Below are positions 9,148 to 16,810 of a stretch of DNA of 64,000 bases, one piece after another. A program made the position numbers and the translations under genes. Under the pieces are notes generated by a model, which did not search any database, was not told the DNA's origin, and saw only the letters and a program-made list of their open reading frames with translations. The stretch's first letter is position 1. Each line of letters begins with the position of its first letter. The stretch lies in the NCBI RefSeq assembly GCF_001280065.1, contig NZ_LGEA01000102.1, positions 310,001 through 374,000 on the forward strand, written 5' to 3'. This stretch comes from Streptomyces sp. NRRL B-1140 (GTDB lineage: Bacteria; Actinomycetota; Actinomycetes; Streptomycetales; Streptomycetaceae).

Positions 9148-9290
9148 GACTTGATCGTTCGGAGGCTCTGAATCTACCGGCAGGTAAGGGTGCTGTGAGC
9201 AGTGGATCAGGTGATTCACGCCACGACCGGGCCCGTGCCATGCTGTGTGATCACCCGTCCTCACGGACGGTCACGGAACGGGACCGACAC

Positions 9291-9959
9291 ATGCCCGCGG
9301 AAGCCAAGGTGAGCGCCAAGGTGAACAAGCCGGCCAAGGTGGAAGCCAGAGCGGCAGCCCCCGCCTCCCCTCCCCTCACGGAGCGGCAGGAGGCCCGCCG
9401 TCGCCGCATCCTGCACGCGAGTGCGCAGCTGGCCAGCCGGGGCGGCTTCGACGCCGTGCAGATGCGGGAGGTCGCGGAGTCCTCCCAGGTGGCGCTCGGC
9501 ACGCTCTACCGCTACTTCCCGTCCAAGATCCACCTGCTGGTCGCCACGATGCAGGACCAGTTGGAGCACATGCACGGCACGCTGCGGAAGAAGCCGCCGC
9601 AGGGCGAGACGGCGGCCGAGCGGGTCGCGGAGACGCTGATGCGGGCCTTCCGGGCGTTGCAGCGCGAGCCGCATCTGGCCGATGCGATGGTCCGCGCGCT
9701 GACGTTCGCCGACCGCAGCGTGAGTCCGGAGGTCGACCAGGTCTCCCGCCAGACGACGGCGATCATCCTGGACGCGATGGGCCAGGAGAACCCGACCCCG
9801 GAGCAGCTCTCGGCGGTCCGGGTCATCGAGCACACCTGGCACTCGGCGCTGGTCACCTGGCTGTCGGGCCGGGCCTCGATCGCCCAGGTGAAGATCGACA
9901 TCGAGACGGTGTGCCGGCTGATCGACCTGACCGCGCCGGCCGCGCCGACCGCCCCGTGA
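9291..9959 (+). CDS. kstR: TetR-family repressor, KstR-like (steroid catabolism)
   Basis: A 222-residue TetR regulator. The N-terminal helix-turn-helix at about 53-80 reads GGFDAVQMREVAESSQVALG then TLYRYFPSKIHLLVA, close to the corresponding segment of Mycobacterium KstR (as I recall it), which represses cholesterol-degradation genes until bound by a steroid-CoA intermediate. The ATG at 9291 follows GGAACGGGA; GTG 9195 is an in-frame alternative giving 32 more residues. Matching KstR boxes at 9134, 12063, 20810 and 20908 and the cyp125/fadA5-like pair support the assignment. The effector is inferred from the family. Confidence 0.8.
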   Translation: MPAEAKVSAKVNKPAKVEARAAAPASPPLTERQEARRRRILHASAQLASRGGFDAVQMREVAESSQVALGTLYRYFPSKIHLLVATMQDQLEHMHGTLRKKPPQGETAAERVAETLMRAFRALQREPHLADAMVRALTFADRSVSPEVDQVSRQTTAIILDAMGQENPTPEQLSAVRVIEHTWHSALVTWLSGRASIAQVKIDIETVCRLIDLTAPAAPTAP

Positions 9960-9985
9960 GCGCCGCGGGGCCCCGTGAGCGCCGC
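9952..9985. repeat. Short direct duplication at the 3' end of the kstR-like gene
   Basis: The 15-base unit CCCCGTGAGCGCCGC occurs at 9952-9966, spanning the stop codon, and again at 9971-9985. It looks like a small tandem duplication. Confidence 0.7.
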
Positions 9986-10017
9986 CGGCCCCGGGCACGC
10001 GAAGGACCTACGAGACG

Positions 10018-10142
10018 GGTTCCCTTCGCCGGCATGGTCCGGATCAGGTGATGGGGGTCGCCTTCCGGTCGCCTGGCCTTTCGGCCCTGCGCCCTTCCGG
10101 CCTCTCAGCCCTACCGTCGCAGTCGGCACCAGCGGAAGCTCC
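10018..10142 (-). promoter_or_regulatory. TPP riboswitch (thi-box), apparently without a target gene
   Basis: Read on the minus strand, the RNA has GGTGCC, then GGGCTGAGAGG (the CUGAGA box), then ACCTGATCCGG followed by ACCATGCCGGCGAAGGGA. These are the conserved elements of the thiamine pyrophosphate aptamer in the right order. The inserted P3-type arm contains nested hairpins. Downstream on this strand is only the antisense of the kstR-like gene; a frame 9998-9261 begins GTG about 20 bases past the aptamer but looks like a codon-bias shadow. This 306-base gap otherwise holds only the ferredoxin terminator. Confidence 0.85.
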
Positions 10143-10210
10143 AACTTCACTTCCCGCCGACGTCGGCTACTCCGGTCGGACTCCCTCACTCGCCTCGTAG
10201 GCCGATTTCC

Positions 10211-10266
10211 AGAATAAAACGCCCGAAAGGGAATGGAACCCCCCAATCCATGATTTTTCAGGCGTT
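10211..10266 (-). terminator. Candidate terminator after the ferredoxin gene
   Basis: On the minus strand AACGCC (overlapping the ferredoxin stop) pairs with GGCGTT and encloses a second hairpin ATGGA/TCCAT; TTTTATT follows. The segment is AT-rich for this window. It would separate the ferredoxin transcript from the TPP element. Confidence 0.55.
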
Positions 10267-10498
10267 ACTCGTCCGGCGGGAACACCGCCTCCCCGCTGTC
10301 CCTCAGGGTGATCACGATCGCCTCCGCCGGACAGCACTCGGCCGCCTCCAGCACCCGCTCACTGGCGTCCATGTCCGGGGACGCCGGACGGGACTGGCGG
10401 GCCGCGTCCAGGCGGAATCCGTCCGGCGCGTGATGGAGGCACTGCGCGGAGCCGATGCACAGGGAGCGGTCGACCTCGACATGCCAGCGGTCGCCCAT
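10265..10498 (-). CDS. Ferredoxin, P450-partner type
   Basis: A 77-residue iron-sulfur protein. Cysteines lie in LCIGSAQCLHHAPDGF (CX5C) and in AAECCPAEAI near the C-terminus, the arrangement of small 3Fe-4S or 4Fe-4S ferredoxins that feed electrons to actinobacterial P450s. ATG 10498 begins 2 bases after the aldehyde dehydrogenase stop, so the two are one operon. The CYP125-like P450 at 20767 is a plausible redox partner; mycobacterial KstR regulons also contain a ferredoxin gene. Confidence 0.85.
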   Translation of the reverse strand: MGDRWHVEVDRSLCIGSAQCLHHAPDGFRLDAARQSRPASPDMDASERVLEAAECCPAEAIVITLRDSGEAVFPPDE

Positions 10499-10500
10499 CG

Positions 10501-11952
10501 CTACCCCTGCGCCGGGAGGTGGATCATCTTGTGCTCCAGGTACTCGCCGTACCCCTCGGGCCCGAACTCCCGTCCCAGGCCCGAGTTCTTGTAGCCGCCG
10601 AAGGGGCCCAGCATGTCGAGGCTGAAGGTGTTGACGGAGTACGTGCCCGTGCGGACCTGCCGGGCGATGTCGATGCCGTGCTCGACGTCCGCCGTCCAGA
10701 CGCTGCCGCTCAGCCCGTAGTCGGAGTCGTTGGCGATCCTGACGGCGTCGGACTCGTCGTCGTAGGGCAGCAGGCAGATGACCGGGCCGAAGATCTCCTC
10801 GCGGGCGATGCGCATGGAGTTGTCGACGTCGCCGAAGAGGGTCGGTTCGACGTACCAGCCCCGGTCCAGGCCGGCCGGGCGGCCGCCGCCGGTGAGGATC
10901 TTGGCGCCCTCCTCCTGGCCGATGCGGATGTAGTCGAGGTTGCGCTGCTGCTGGCGCCGGGCCACCAGCGGGCCCACCTGGGTGGCCGGGTCGAGCGGGT
11001 CGCCGACCGTCAGGGCGCTCGCCGCGGCGGCCAGGACGTCGGCGAACTCGTCGTAGCGGGAGCGCGGCAGGAGGATGCGGGTCTGGGCGACACACGCCTG
11101 GCCGTTGTTCATCCAGGCCGCGGGGGCGATGCCCGCCACGGCCGTCTCGACGTCCGCGTCGGGCAGGACGACGGCCGCGGACTTGCCGCCGAGTTCGAGC
11201 GTGACGCGGGTGAGGTTACGGGCGGCGACCTCCATCACGCGCTTGCCGGCCGCGACCGACCCGGTGAAGGACACCTTGTCGATGCCGGGGTGCCCGACCA
11301 GGTACTCGCTGACGTCCCGGTCGGCGGGCAGGATCGACAGCACGCCCTCCGGCAGCCCGGCCTCGCGGGCGATCTCGCCGAGCAGATAGGCGTCGAGCGG
11401 CGACTCGGGCGAGGGCTTGAGGACGACCGTGCAGCCGGTGAGCAGGGCCGGGGCGAGCTTGGCGGCGGCGACGAACTGCGGGACGTTCCAGGGGACCACG
11501 GCGGCCACGACCCCCACGGGCTCGCGCCGCACGAGGATCTTGCCGAGCACCCCGTCGCGCCGCTCCTCGTGGGTGAAGTTCCGGGCGACGGTGATCGCCG
11601 AGTCCCAGACCATCACGGCGCCGAGGGCTTGGGCGAGGACGCTCCAGGAGTAGGGCGAGCCGTTCTGCGCGGAGATCACGCGGGCGATCTCGTCGTGCCG
11701 GACGGCGATGGCGTCCTTGATCCGGCCGACGACCTCGACGCGCTCGTCGAGGCTCATGCGCGGCCAGGGCCCCTCGTCGAACGCCCGCCGGGCCGCCGCC
11801 ACCGCCCGGTCCACGTCCGCCGCCGAGGCGTGCGGGACGCGTCCGATGACCTCCTCGGTGTGCGGCGAGACCACCTCGATGACGTCCTGGCCCAGGGGGT
11901 CGGTCAACTCCCCGCCGATGAACAGCTGTCCGTGTTCCACGAGCTCGGTCAT
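10501..11952 (-). CDS. Aldehyde dehydrogenase (NAD(P)+-dependent)
   Basis: A 483-residue member of the ALDH superfamily, oxidising an aldehyde to an acid in the cytosol. The NAD-binding segment PWNVPQ is near 154, Glu253 lies in LELGGKS and the nucleophile Cys287 in NNGQACVAQ. The C-terminus GPFGGYKNSGLGREFGPEG is typical. ATG 11952; an upstream in-frame ATG is possible. Co-transcribed with the ferredoxin. The KstR-type box at 12063, about 110 bases upstream, suggests a role in steroid or sterol side-chain oxidation; the substrate is inferred, not shown. Confidence 0.88.
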   Translation of the reverse strand: MTELVEHGQLFIGGELTDPLGQDVIEVVSPHTEEVIGRVPHASAADVDRAVAAARRAFDEGPWPRMSLDERVEVVGRIKDAIAVRHDEIARVISAQNGSPYSWSVLAQALGAVMVWDSAITVARNFTHEERRDGVLGKILVRREPVGVVAAVVPWNVPQFVAAAKLAPALLTGCTVVLKPSPESPLDAYLLGEIAREAGLPEGVLSILPADRDVSEYLVGHPGIDKVSFTGSVAAGKRVMEVAARNLTRVTLELGGKSAAVVLPDADVETAVAGIAPAAWMNNGQACVAQTRILLPRSRYDEFADVLAAAASALTVGDPLDPATQVGPLVARRQQQRNLDYIRIGQEEGAKILTGGGRPAGLDRGWYVEPTLFGDVDNSMRIAREEIFGPVICLLPYDDESDAVRIANDSDYGLSGSVWTADVEHGIDIARQVRTGTYSVNTFSLDMLGPFGGYKNSGLGREFGPEGYGEYLEHKMIHLPAQG

Positions 11953-12062
11953 GGCCGACTGCCTCCCCGGGAGCGTTCTCTGACGGTGCATCAGATATGC
12001 CCACTGATACCAGCCCCGCCCCGAGGAGTCCACGGACCGCGCACCCTACGGAGACTCCTCGC

Positions 12063-12076
12063 TGGAACCCGTTCTA
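12063..12076. promoter_or_regulatory. KstR-type operator 2
   Basis: TGGAACCCGTTCTA matches TNNAACNNGTTNNA exactly. It lies 36 bases before the metallo-beta-lactamase gene and about 110 bases upstream of the divergent aldehyde dehydrogenase, so it could control both. Confidence 0.7.
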
Positions 12077-12111
12077 GTTATAGTGACGGGGAGCCGGCGA
12101 CGGGGGACCCC

Positions 12112-13137
12112 ATGACACAGGTGACCGACCACGGCGGAGGCGTCCTCTCGCTCCGGGTCCCGATCCCGGACAACCCGCTCGGCCACACGCTGGTGTACGT
12201 CGTCGACACCGACCGCGGCCCGGTGCTGGTCGACACCGGCTGGGACGACCCGGACTCCTGGGACACCCTCACGCGGGGCCTCACGGCCTGCGGCACCTCG
12301 GCCGCCGAGATCCAGGGCGTGGTCGTCACCCACCACCACCCGGACCACCACGGCCTGTCCCGCCGGGTCCGTGAGGCGTCGGGCGCCTGGATCGCGATGC
12401 ACGCGGCGGACACCGCGGTCGTACGGCGGACCCGGGAGGCCCGTCCCGAGCACTGGTGCACGTACATGGCGGCCAAGCTCGCCGCGGCCGGTGCGCCCGA
12501 CGAGCACCTCGCACCTCTGCGCCGGGCCCGCCCCAGCACCCTGCCCGGCCTCTCCCCCGCCCTGCCCGACCGCGACATCGTCCCCGGCGAACTCCTCGAC
12601 CTCCCCGGCCGCCGGCTGCGCGCGATCTGGACCCCGGGGCACACGCCCGGCCATGTCTGCCTCCACCTGGAGGAGACCCATCCGGCACAACTCCCCGGCC
12701 ACGGACGCCTGTTCTCCGGTGACCACCTGCTGCCGGGGATCACCCCGCACATCGGCCTCTACGAGGATCCGGACGACGCCACGGTCACCGACCCACTCGG
12801 CGACTACCTCGACTCCCTGGAACGTGTCGGCCGCCTCGCCCCCGCGGAGGTACTCCCGGCCCACCAGCACCCGTTCTCCGACACCGCCGCCCGCGTGCGC
12901 ACGTTGCTCACCCACCACGAGGCCCGCCTGACCGGCCTGCTGACCCTGCTCGCCGAGCCCCTCACCCCCTGGCAGCTCGCCGAGCGCATGGAGTGGAACC
13001 GCCCCTGGGGCCAGATCCCCTACGGCTCCCGCACCATCGCCGTCTCGGAGGCCGAGGCGCATCTGCGGCGGCTGGTGAAGCTGGGGCGGGCGGAGGCGGT
13101 GTCCGGGAGCGAGCCGGTGACGTACGTGGCGGTGTGA
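12112..13137 (+). CDS. Metallo-beta-lactamase-fold hydrolase with C-terminal winged-helix-like region
   Basis: A 341-residue protein. The zinc-binding HxHxDH motif is THHHPDHHG at 73-81; further ligands lie in WTPGHTPGHVCLH and FSGDHLLPG. The last 80 residues (LTPWQLAERMEWNR...AEAHLRRLVKLGRAE) look like the helical tail of LACTB2-type hydrolases, which act on CoA thioesters or RNA. A perfect KstR-type box lies just upstream, so a thioesterase-like step in steroid breakdown is a reasonable inference. ATG 12112 follows GGGGGACCCC. Confidence 0.82.
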   Translation: MTQVTDHGGGVLSLRVPIPDNPLGHTLVYVVDTDRGPVLVDTGWDDPDSWDTLTRGLTACGTSAAEIQGVVVTHHHPDHHGLSRRVREASGAWIAMHAADTAVVRRTREARPEHWCTYMAAKLAAAGAPDEHLAPLRRARPSTLPGLSPALPDRDIVPGELLDLPGRRLRAIWTPGHTPGHVCLHLEETHPAQLPGHGRLFSGDHLLPGITPHIGLYEDPDDATVTDPLGDYLDSLERVGRLAPAEVLPAHQHPFSDTAARVRTLLTHHEARLTGLLTLLAEPLTPWQLAERMEWNRPWGQIPYGSRTIAVSEAEAHLRRLVKLGRAEAVSGSEPVTYVAV

Positions 13138-13194
13138 GGGCGGCGCGAGCAAGGTCGGCGAGCCGCGGAATCGCGTCGCCGGGCGGTGCGGATG

Positions 13195-13591
13195 GTGTCG
13201 GCGGGTGGGGAAACGGGGTCCTTGGCGACGGCGGCCTGCGCGAGGATCACCGCGGTCGCCGCCCAGTCCAGCCCCGGGTCCCGCTCCTTCGCGTCGGACC
13301 AGTCGATGACCCGGGGGCCTTCGGCGGTGAGGATCACGTTCTCCGGGTGCAGGTCGAGGTGGAGGACGCTGACGGCCGGGTCGGTGGAGCGCGGGGCGGG
13401 GACGGCGTGGAGGTCGCGCAGCAGCCGGGCGAGGAGGGAGCCCGCCTCGGTCGGGTCGATACCGCGCGCTCGGCAGCCGCGTCACCCCCGCCGTCGCGCT
13501 CACGGCGCAGCACCCACGCCTCGTCGATCTCGTACACATCGGCACGACGCCCCGAGCCGAGCAGCTCTCCCGGTGGCGGTGTGGTGGCCAT
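13195..13591 (-). pseudogene. Remnant of an aminoglycoside-phosphotransferase-like kinase
   Basis: Starting at ATG 13591, the frame reads MATTPPPGELLGSGRRADVY then EIDEAWVLRRERDGG, the start of an APH-fold kinase. A shift of frame near 13470 and an apparent internal loss lead directly to a second frame with ARLLRDLHAVPAP, the catalytic loop HLDLHPENVIL and VIDWSDAKERDPGLDWAA. The C-terminus then dissolves into unrelated sequence near 13195. The N-lobe beta-strands and the C-lobe are therefore missing. It cannot make a working kinase. Confidence 0.75.
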
Positions 13592-13644
13592 GCAAGGAAG
13601 CCACCCCGCCCGCCCGGCACCCCTCGGCCCGTTTCCTACGTGCG

Positions 13645-13805
13645 GGTACAGTAAGCGGGTCGTCATCACACCGTACGGGGGGAAGCCGGTGCAATTCCGG
13701 CGCTGACTCGCAACCGTGACCGCCGCGCAGGGGCGGGAGCCGGATCGCCGCGTACGGTTCGTGACCGGCTCGCGTGCCCGGCAGCCCGCCGGTGCGCGGC
13801 ACCGT
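13645..13805 (+). promoter_or_regulatory. Cobalamin (AdoCbl) riboswitch
   Basis: Contains GGGGGGAAGCCGGTGCAATT followed by CCGGCGCTGACTCGCAACCGTGA, the core of the B12 aptamer, and GGCGGGAGCCGGAT downstream. A GGAGCCG/CGGCTCC hairpin (about 13818-13855) between aptamer and the ATG at 13883 is a candidate expression platform. By family precedent B12 binding should switch the downstream transporter operon off. Confidence 0.9.
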
Positions 13806-13882
13806 CGAGGTATACGGAGCCGAGCCGCCCGGGGGTGTCCCGTGCTGCCCGGCTCCCCCACAGGGAGAGGCACCCGCCGATC

Positions 13883-15094
13883 ATGAACGTCCGCCGCAGC
13901 GCAGCGGTCCTGGCCGCCGTCGCCGTGATCGGCGCCGCCACCCCGGCCGTCGCCGACCCGTCCCCGTCGCCCTCCCAGGCGTTCCCCTCCGCCCTGTACG
14001 GCGACAAGGACCCGAAGTACGACGGTGTCTGGCGCCAGTCGCTCGCGCTGCTCGCGCAGGACACCGTGGGGGTGAAGCCTGCGCAGAAGTCCGTGCAGTG
14101 GCTGGTGCGCCAGCAGTGCGCGGACGGCGGCTTCGCCTCCTACCGGCCCGATCCCACCACCGCGTGCGACGCCAAGACCATGCTCGACACCAACGCCACG
14201 TCCGCCGCCGTGCAGGCCCTGGCCGCGCTCGGCGGGCACGACGGCACCACCCGCAAGGCCGTCGGCTGGCTGAAGTCCGTGCAGAACAAGGACGGCGGCT
14301 GGGGTTACTCGCCCGGCGGGGCCAGCGACACCAACTCGACGTCGGTCGTCATCGGCGCGCTCGCCGCCGCGGGCGAGAACCCGGACCGGGTCGAGAAGGA
14401 CGGCAAGTCGCCCCACGAGGCGCTGCTGAAACTCGCCCTGCCCTGCGGCGGGGACGACGGCGGCGCCTTCGCCTTCCAGCCGGACAAGAAGGGCGAGCTC
14501 GCCGCCAACGCGGACGCCACGGCCGCCGGTGTGCTCGGCGCCCTGGGCAAGGGCATGGTCGTCGAGCCCGGCAAGAAGTCCGAGGCGACCTGCGAGAAGG
14601 CCACGACGCCGCGGCAGGCGGCGGCGAACGGCGCGGGCTACCTCACCGCCGCCCTCGCCGAGGACGGCAACCACCTCATGTCCGCCCTGGCCGGTGCCGA
14701 GCCCCAGCCCGACTTCGGCAACACCGCCGACGCGGTCGTCGCGCTCGCCGCGCAGGGGAACACCGCGCAGGCGGAGACGTCCGTGCGGTGGCTGGAGAAG
14801 AACTCCGCTTCCTGGGCCGCGCAGAGCGGTCCGGCCGCCTACGCCCAGCTGATCCTCGCCGCCCACGCGACGGGCACGAACCCGCGCGACTTCGGCGGCG
14901 CGGACCTCGTCAAGCAGCTGGGCGCGACGGGCCCGGCCCCGCAGGCCGCCGGGAAGACCGCGACCAAGTCCTCGGCCGAGAAGGAGGACTCCGGCTCGGA
15001 CTTCTTCGGGGTCTGGTGGTACGTCGGCGTCTGCCTGGTCGCCGGCATCGGCATCGGCTTCCTGTTCACCGGCCGCAAGAAGCAGCAGCTGTGA
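13883..15094 (+). CDS. Secreted, membrane-anchored alpha/alpha-toroid protein, likely cobalamin binding
   Basis: A 403-residue protein. The signal peptide is RRSAAVLAAVAVIGAATPAV (about 3-24). Terpene-cyclase-like helical repeats cover about 45-350 (QWLVRQQCADGGFASYRPDP, GWLKSVQNKDGGWGYSPGG, GYLTAALAEDGNHLM). A C-terminal membrane helix (about 375-397) ending RKKQQL anchors it to the outer membrane face. It lies directly behind a B12 riboswitch and ahead of an ECF transporter. Mammalian intrinsic factor and transcobalamin have the same toroid fold in their alpha domain, so B12 capture is an attractive inference. The cyclase label would be misleading. Stop overlaps the next GTG. Confidence 0.8.
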   Translation: MNVRRSAAVLAAVAVIGAATPAVADPSPSPSQAFPSALYGDKDPKYDGVWRQSLALLAQDTVGVKPAQKSVQWLVRQQCADGGFASYRPDPTTACDAKTMLDTNATSAAVQALAALGGHDGTTRKAVGWLKSVQNKDGGWGYSPGGASDTNSTSVVIGALAAAGENPDRVEKDGKSPHEALLKLALPCGGDDGGAFAFQPDKKGELAANADATAAGVLGALGKGMVVEPGKKSEATCEKATTPRQAAANGAGYLTAALAEDGNHLMSALAGAEPQPDFGNTADAVVALAAQGNTAQAETSVRWLEKNSASWAAQSGPAAYAQLILAAHATGTNPRDFGGADLVKQLGATGPAPQAAGKTATKSSAEKEDSGSDFFGVWWYVGVCLVAGIGIGFLFTGRKKQQL

Positions 15095-15726
15095 TCCGCC
15101 GGGTCTTTCTGCTCCTCCTGGCCTCGCTCCTGCTGTGCGCGGGCGCGGGCCAGGCCCAGGCCGCCGGTTACCGGTACTGGTCGTTCTGGGAGCGCGACGC
15201 CGGCCGCTGGGTCTACGCCACCCAGGGCCCGTCCCAGGCCCGCCCCTCGGACGGTGACGTCCAGGGCTTCCGCTTCGCGGTGAGCGAGGACTCCGCGAGC
15301 GCGGTCCGGCCGCGAGGCACCGCCGACTTCGCGGCGATCTGCGCGAAGACGCCCGCGCAGGACGGCAGGAAGCGGGTGGCCCTGGTCATCGACTTCGGCA
15401 CCCCCTCGGACGCGCCCCGGGACGAATCCCCGCCCGCTGCCCGCACGGCCTGCGCCCGGGTCTCCCCCGACGCGACGACGGCCGAGGCCCTGGCCGCGGT
15501 GGCCAAGCCGCTGCGCTACGACACCAACGCCCTGCTCTGCGCGATCTCGGGCTATCCGCGGAAGGGCTGCGGCGAACAGGTCTCCCAGCAGCAGCGAGAG
15601 CGCAAGCCGGCTGCGGAGCAGAACTCCCCCTCGGACGACGGGCCGTCCCTGGGCCTGATCGGCGGCATCGCCGTGGTGGTGGTCCTGGGCGGCGCGGCGA
15701 TCTGGCAGGTACGGCGGCGTGACTAG
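15091..15726 (+). CDS. Secreted membrane-anchored protein, SCO2322-like; possible split cobalamin-binding beta domain
   Basis: A 211-residue protein. A signal peptide at 1-25 ends AQA|AG, a compact domain covers about 26-165, a Gln/Glu/Lys-rich stalk follows, and a C-terminal helix (LGLIGGIAVVVVLGGAAIW) ends in RRRD. The N-terminal part (YRYWSFWERDAGRWVYATQG then PSQARPSDGDVQGFRFA) resembles the small beta domain (DUF4430) that caps B12 in intrinsic factor. That likeness is by eye only. It matches the family I know as SCO2322. GTG 15091 overlaps the previous TGA by 4 bases; its end overlaps the next gene by 8. Confidence 0.7.
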   Translation: MIRRVFLLLLASLLLCAGAGQAQAAGYRYWSFWERDAGRWVYATQGPSQARPSDGDVQGFRFAVSEDSASAVRPRGTADFAAICAKTPAQDGRKRVALVIDFGTPSDAPRDESPPAARTACARVSPDATTAEALAAVAKPLRYDTNALLCAISGYPRKGCGEQVSQQQRERKPAAEQNSPSDDGPSLGLIGGIAVVVVLGGAAIWQVRRRD

Positions 15727-16810
15727 CAGCCCTCGGCGTCCAGGCCGGGCTCAGCTCCACCCCGGAGCCTGGTGGCTCTGGGCGCTGGCCCTCGGTACCG
15801 CGGCCACCCGCACCACCAACCCCCTGCTCCTCGCCCTCCTCATCACGGTCTCCGCCTACGTCGTGGCCACCCGCCGCCCGGACACCCCCTGGTCCCGCTC
15901 CTACGGCGCGTTCGTGAAACTCGCCCTCGCCGTGATCCTCGTCCGCCTGCTCTTCGCGACCGTCCTCGGCTCCCCCGTCCCGGGCACGCACACCCTCCTC
16001 ACCCTCCCCGAACTGCCCCTCCCCGCCTGGGCCCAGGGCATCCGCCTCGGTGGCGAGGTGACCGCGGAGGCCCTCACCTTCGCCCTGTACGACGGTCTGA
16101 GACTGGCCACGCTCCTCATCTGCGTCGGCGCCGCGAACGCCCTCGCCAACCCCTCCCGCCTCCTGAAGTCCCTGCCGGGCGCCCTGTACGAGCTGGGCGT
16201 CGCGGTCGTCGTCGCCCTCACCTTCGCCCCGCACCTCATCGCCGATGTCCGGCGCCTGCGCGCCGCCCGCCGTCTGCGCGGCCGACCGGACAACGGCATC
16301 AGGGGCCTGCTGCAGGTGGGGCTCCCGGTCCTGGAGGGCGCGCTGGAGCGCTCGGTCTCCCTGGCCGCCGCGATGGACGCCCGCGGCTACGGCCGTACCG
16401 CCCGGGTTCCGCCCGCCGTACGCCGTACCACCGCCGCCCTCACCCTCGGCGGCCTGCTGGGCGTCTGCGCGGGAACGTACGGCGTGCTCACGGCCGAGGG
16501 CGCCGCGTACGGCCTGCCCGTGCTGCTCGCCGGTCTCACCGCTGCCCTCGCGGGCCTGAAGCTCGGCGGCCGCCGGTCCGTGCGCACCCGCTACCGCCCG
16601 GACCGCTGGGACGTGCGCGCCTGGCTGGTCGTCGGCTCCGGCGTCGCGGTCGCGGCCCTGCTCGCCCTCGCCGCGTCCCGCGACCCCGCGGCCCTGCACC
16701 CGGGCGTGGTCCCCCTGGTCGCCCCCACCCTCCCCCTCTGGCCGGCCGCGGCCGTACTCCTCGGCCTGCTGCCCGCGTTCGTCGCCCCCGACCCCGAGGA
16801 GCCGTCGTGA
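15719..16810 (+). CDS. ECF transporter T component (CbiQ family)
   Basis: A 363-residue membrane protein, the scaffold that couples the ATPases to the substrate-binding S subunit in energy-coupling-factor importers. It has hydrophobic helices at about 15-45, 60-85, 120-150 and several after 230. The CbiQ-type coupling helix region is LERSVSLAAAMDARGYGR, with the diagnostic Ala-Arg-Gly, near residues 204-221. GTG 15719 overlaps the preceding gene by 8 bases, and its TGA overlaps the next GTG. Confidence 0.88.
   Translation: MTSSPRRPGRAQLHPGAWWLWALALGTAATRTTNPLLLALLITVSAYVVATRRPDTPWSRSYGAFVKLALAVILVRLLFATVLGSPVPGTHTLLTLPELPLPAWAQGIRLGGEVTAEALTFALYDGLRLATLLICVGAANALANPSRLLKSLPGALYELGVAVVVALTFAPHLIADVRRLRAARRLRGRPDNGIRGLLQVGLPVLEGALERSVSLAAAMDARGYGRTARVPPAVRRTTAALTLGGLLGVCAGTYGVLTAEGAAYGLPVLLAGLTAALAGLKLGGRRSVRTRYRPDRWDVRAWLVVGSGVAVAALLALAASRDPAALHPGVVPLVAPTLPLWPAAAVLLGLLPAFVAPDPEEPS

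Noticed and set aside
9261..9998. Minus-strand frame directly behind the TPP riboswitch
   Set aside because: It covers the kstR-like gene in antisense and its composition is that of a shadow. I do not annotate it as a gene, though its position is noted in the riboswitch finding.
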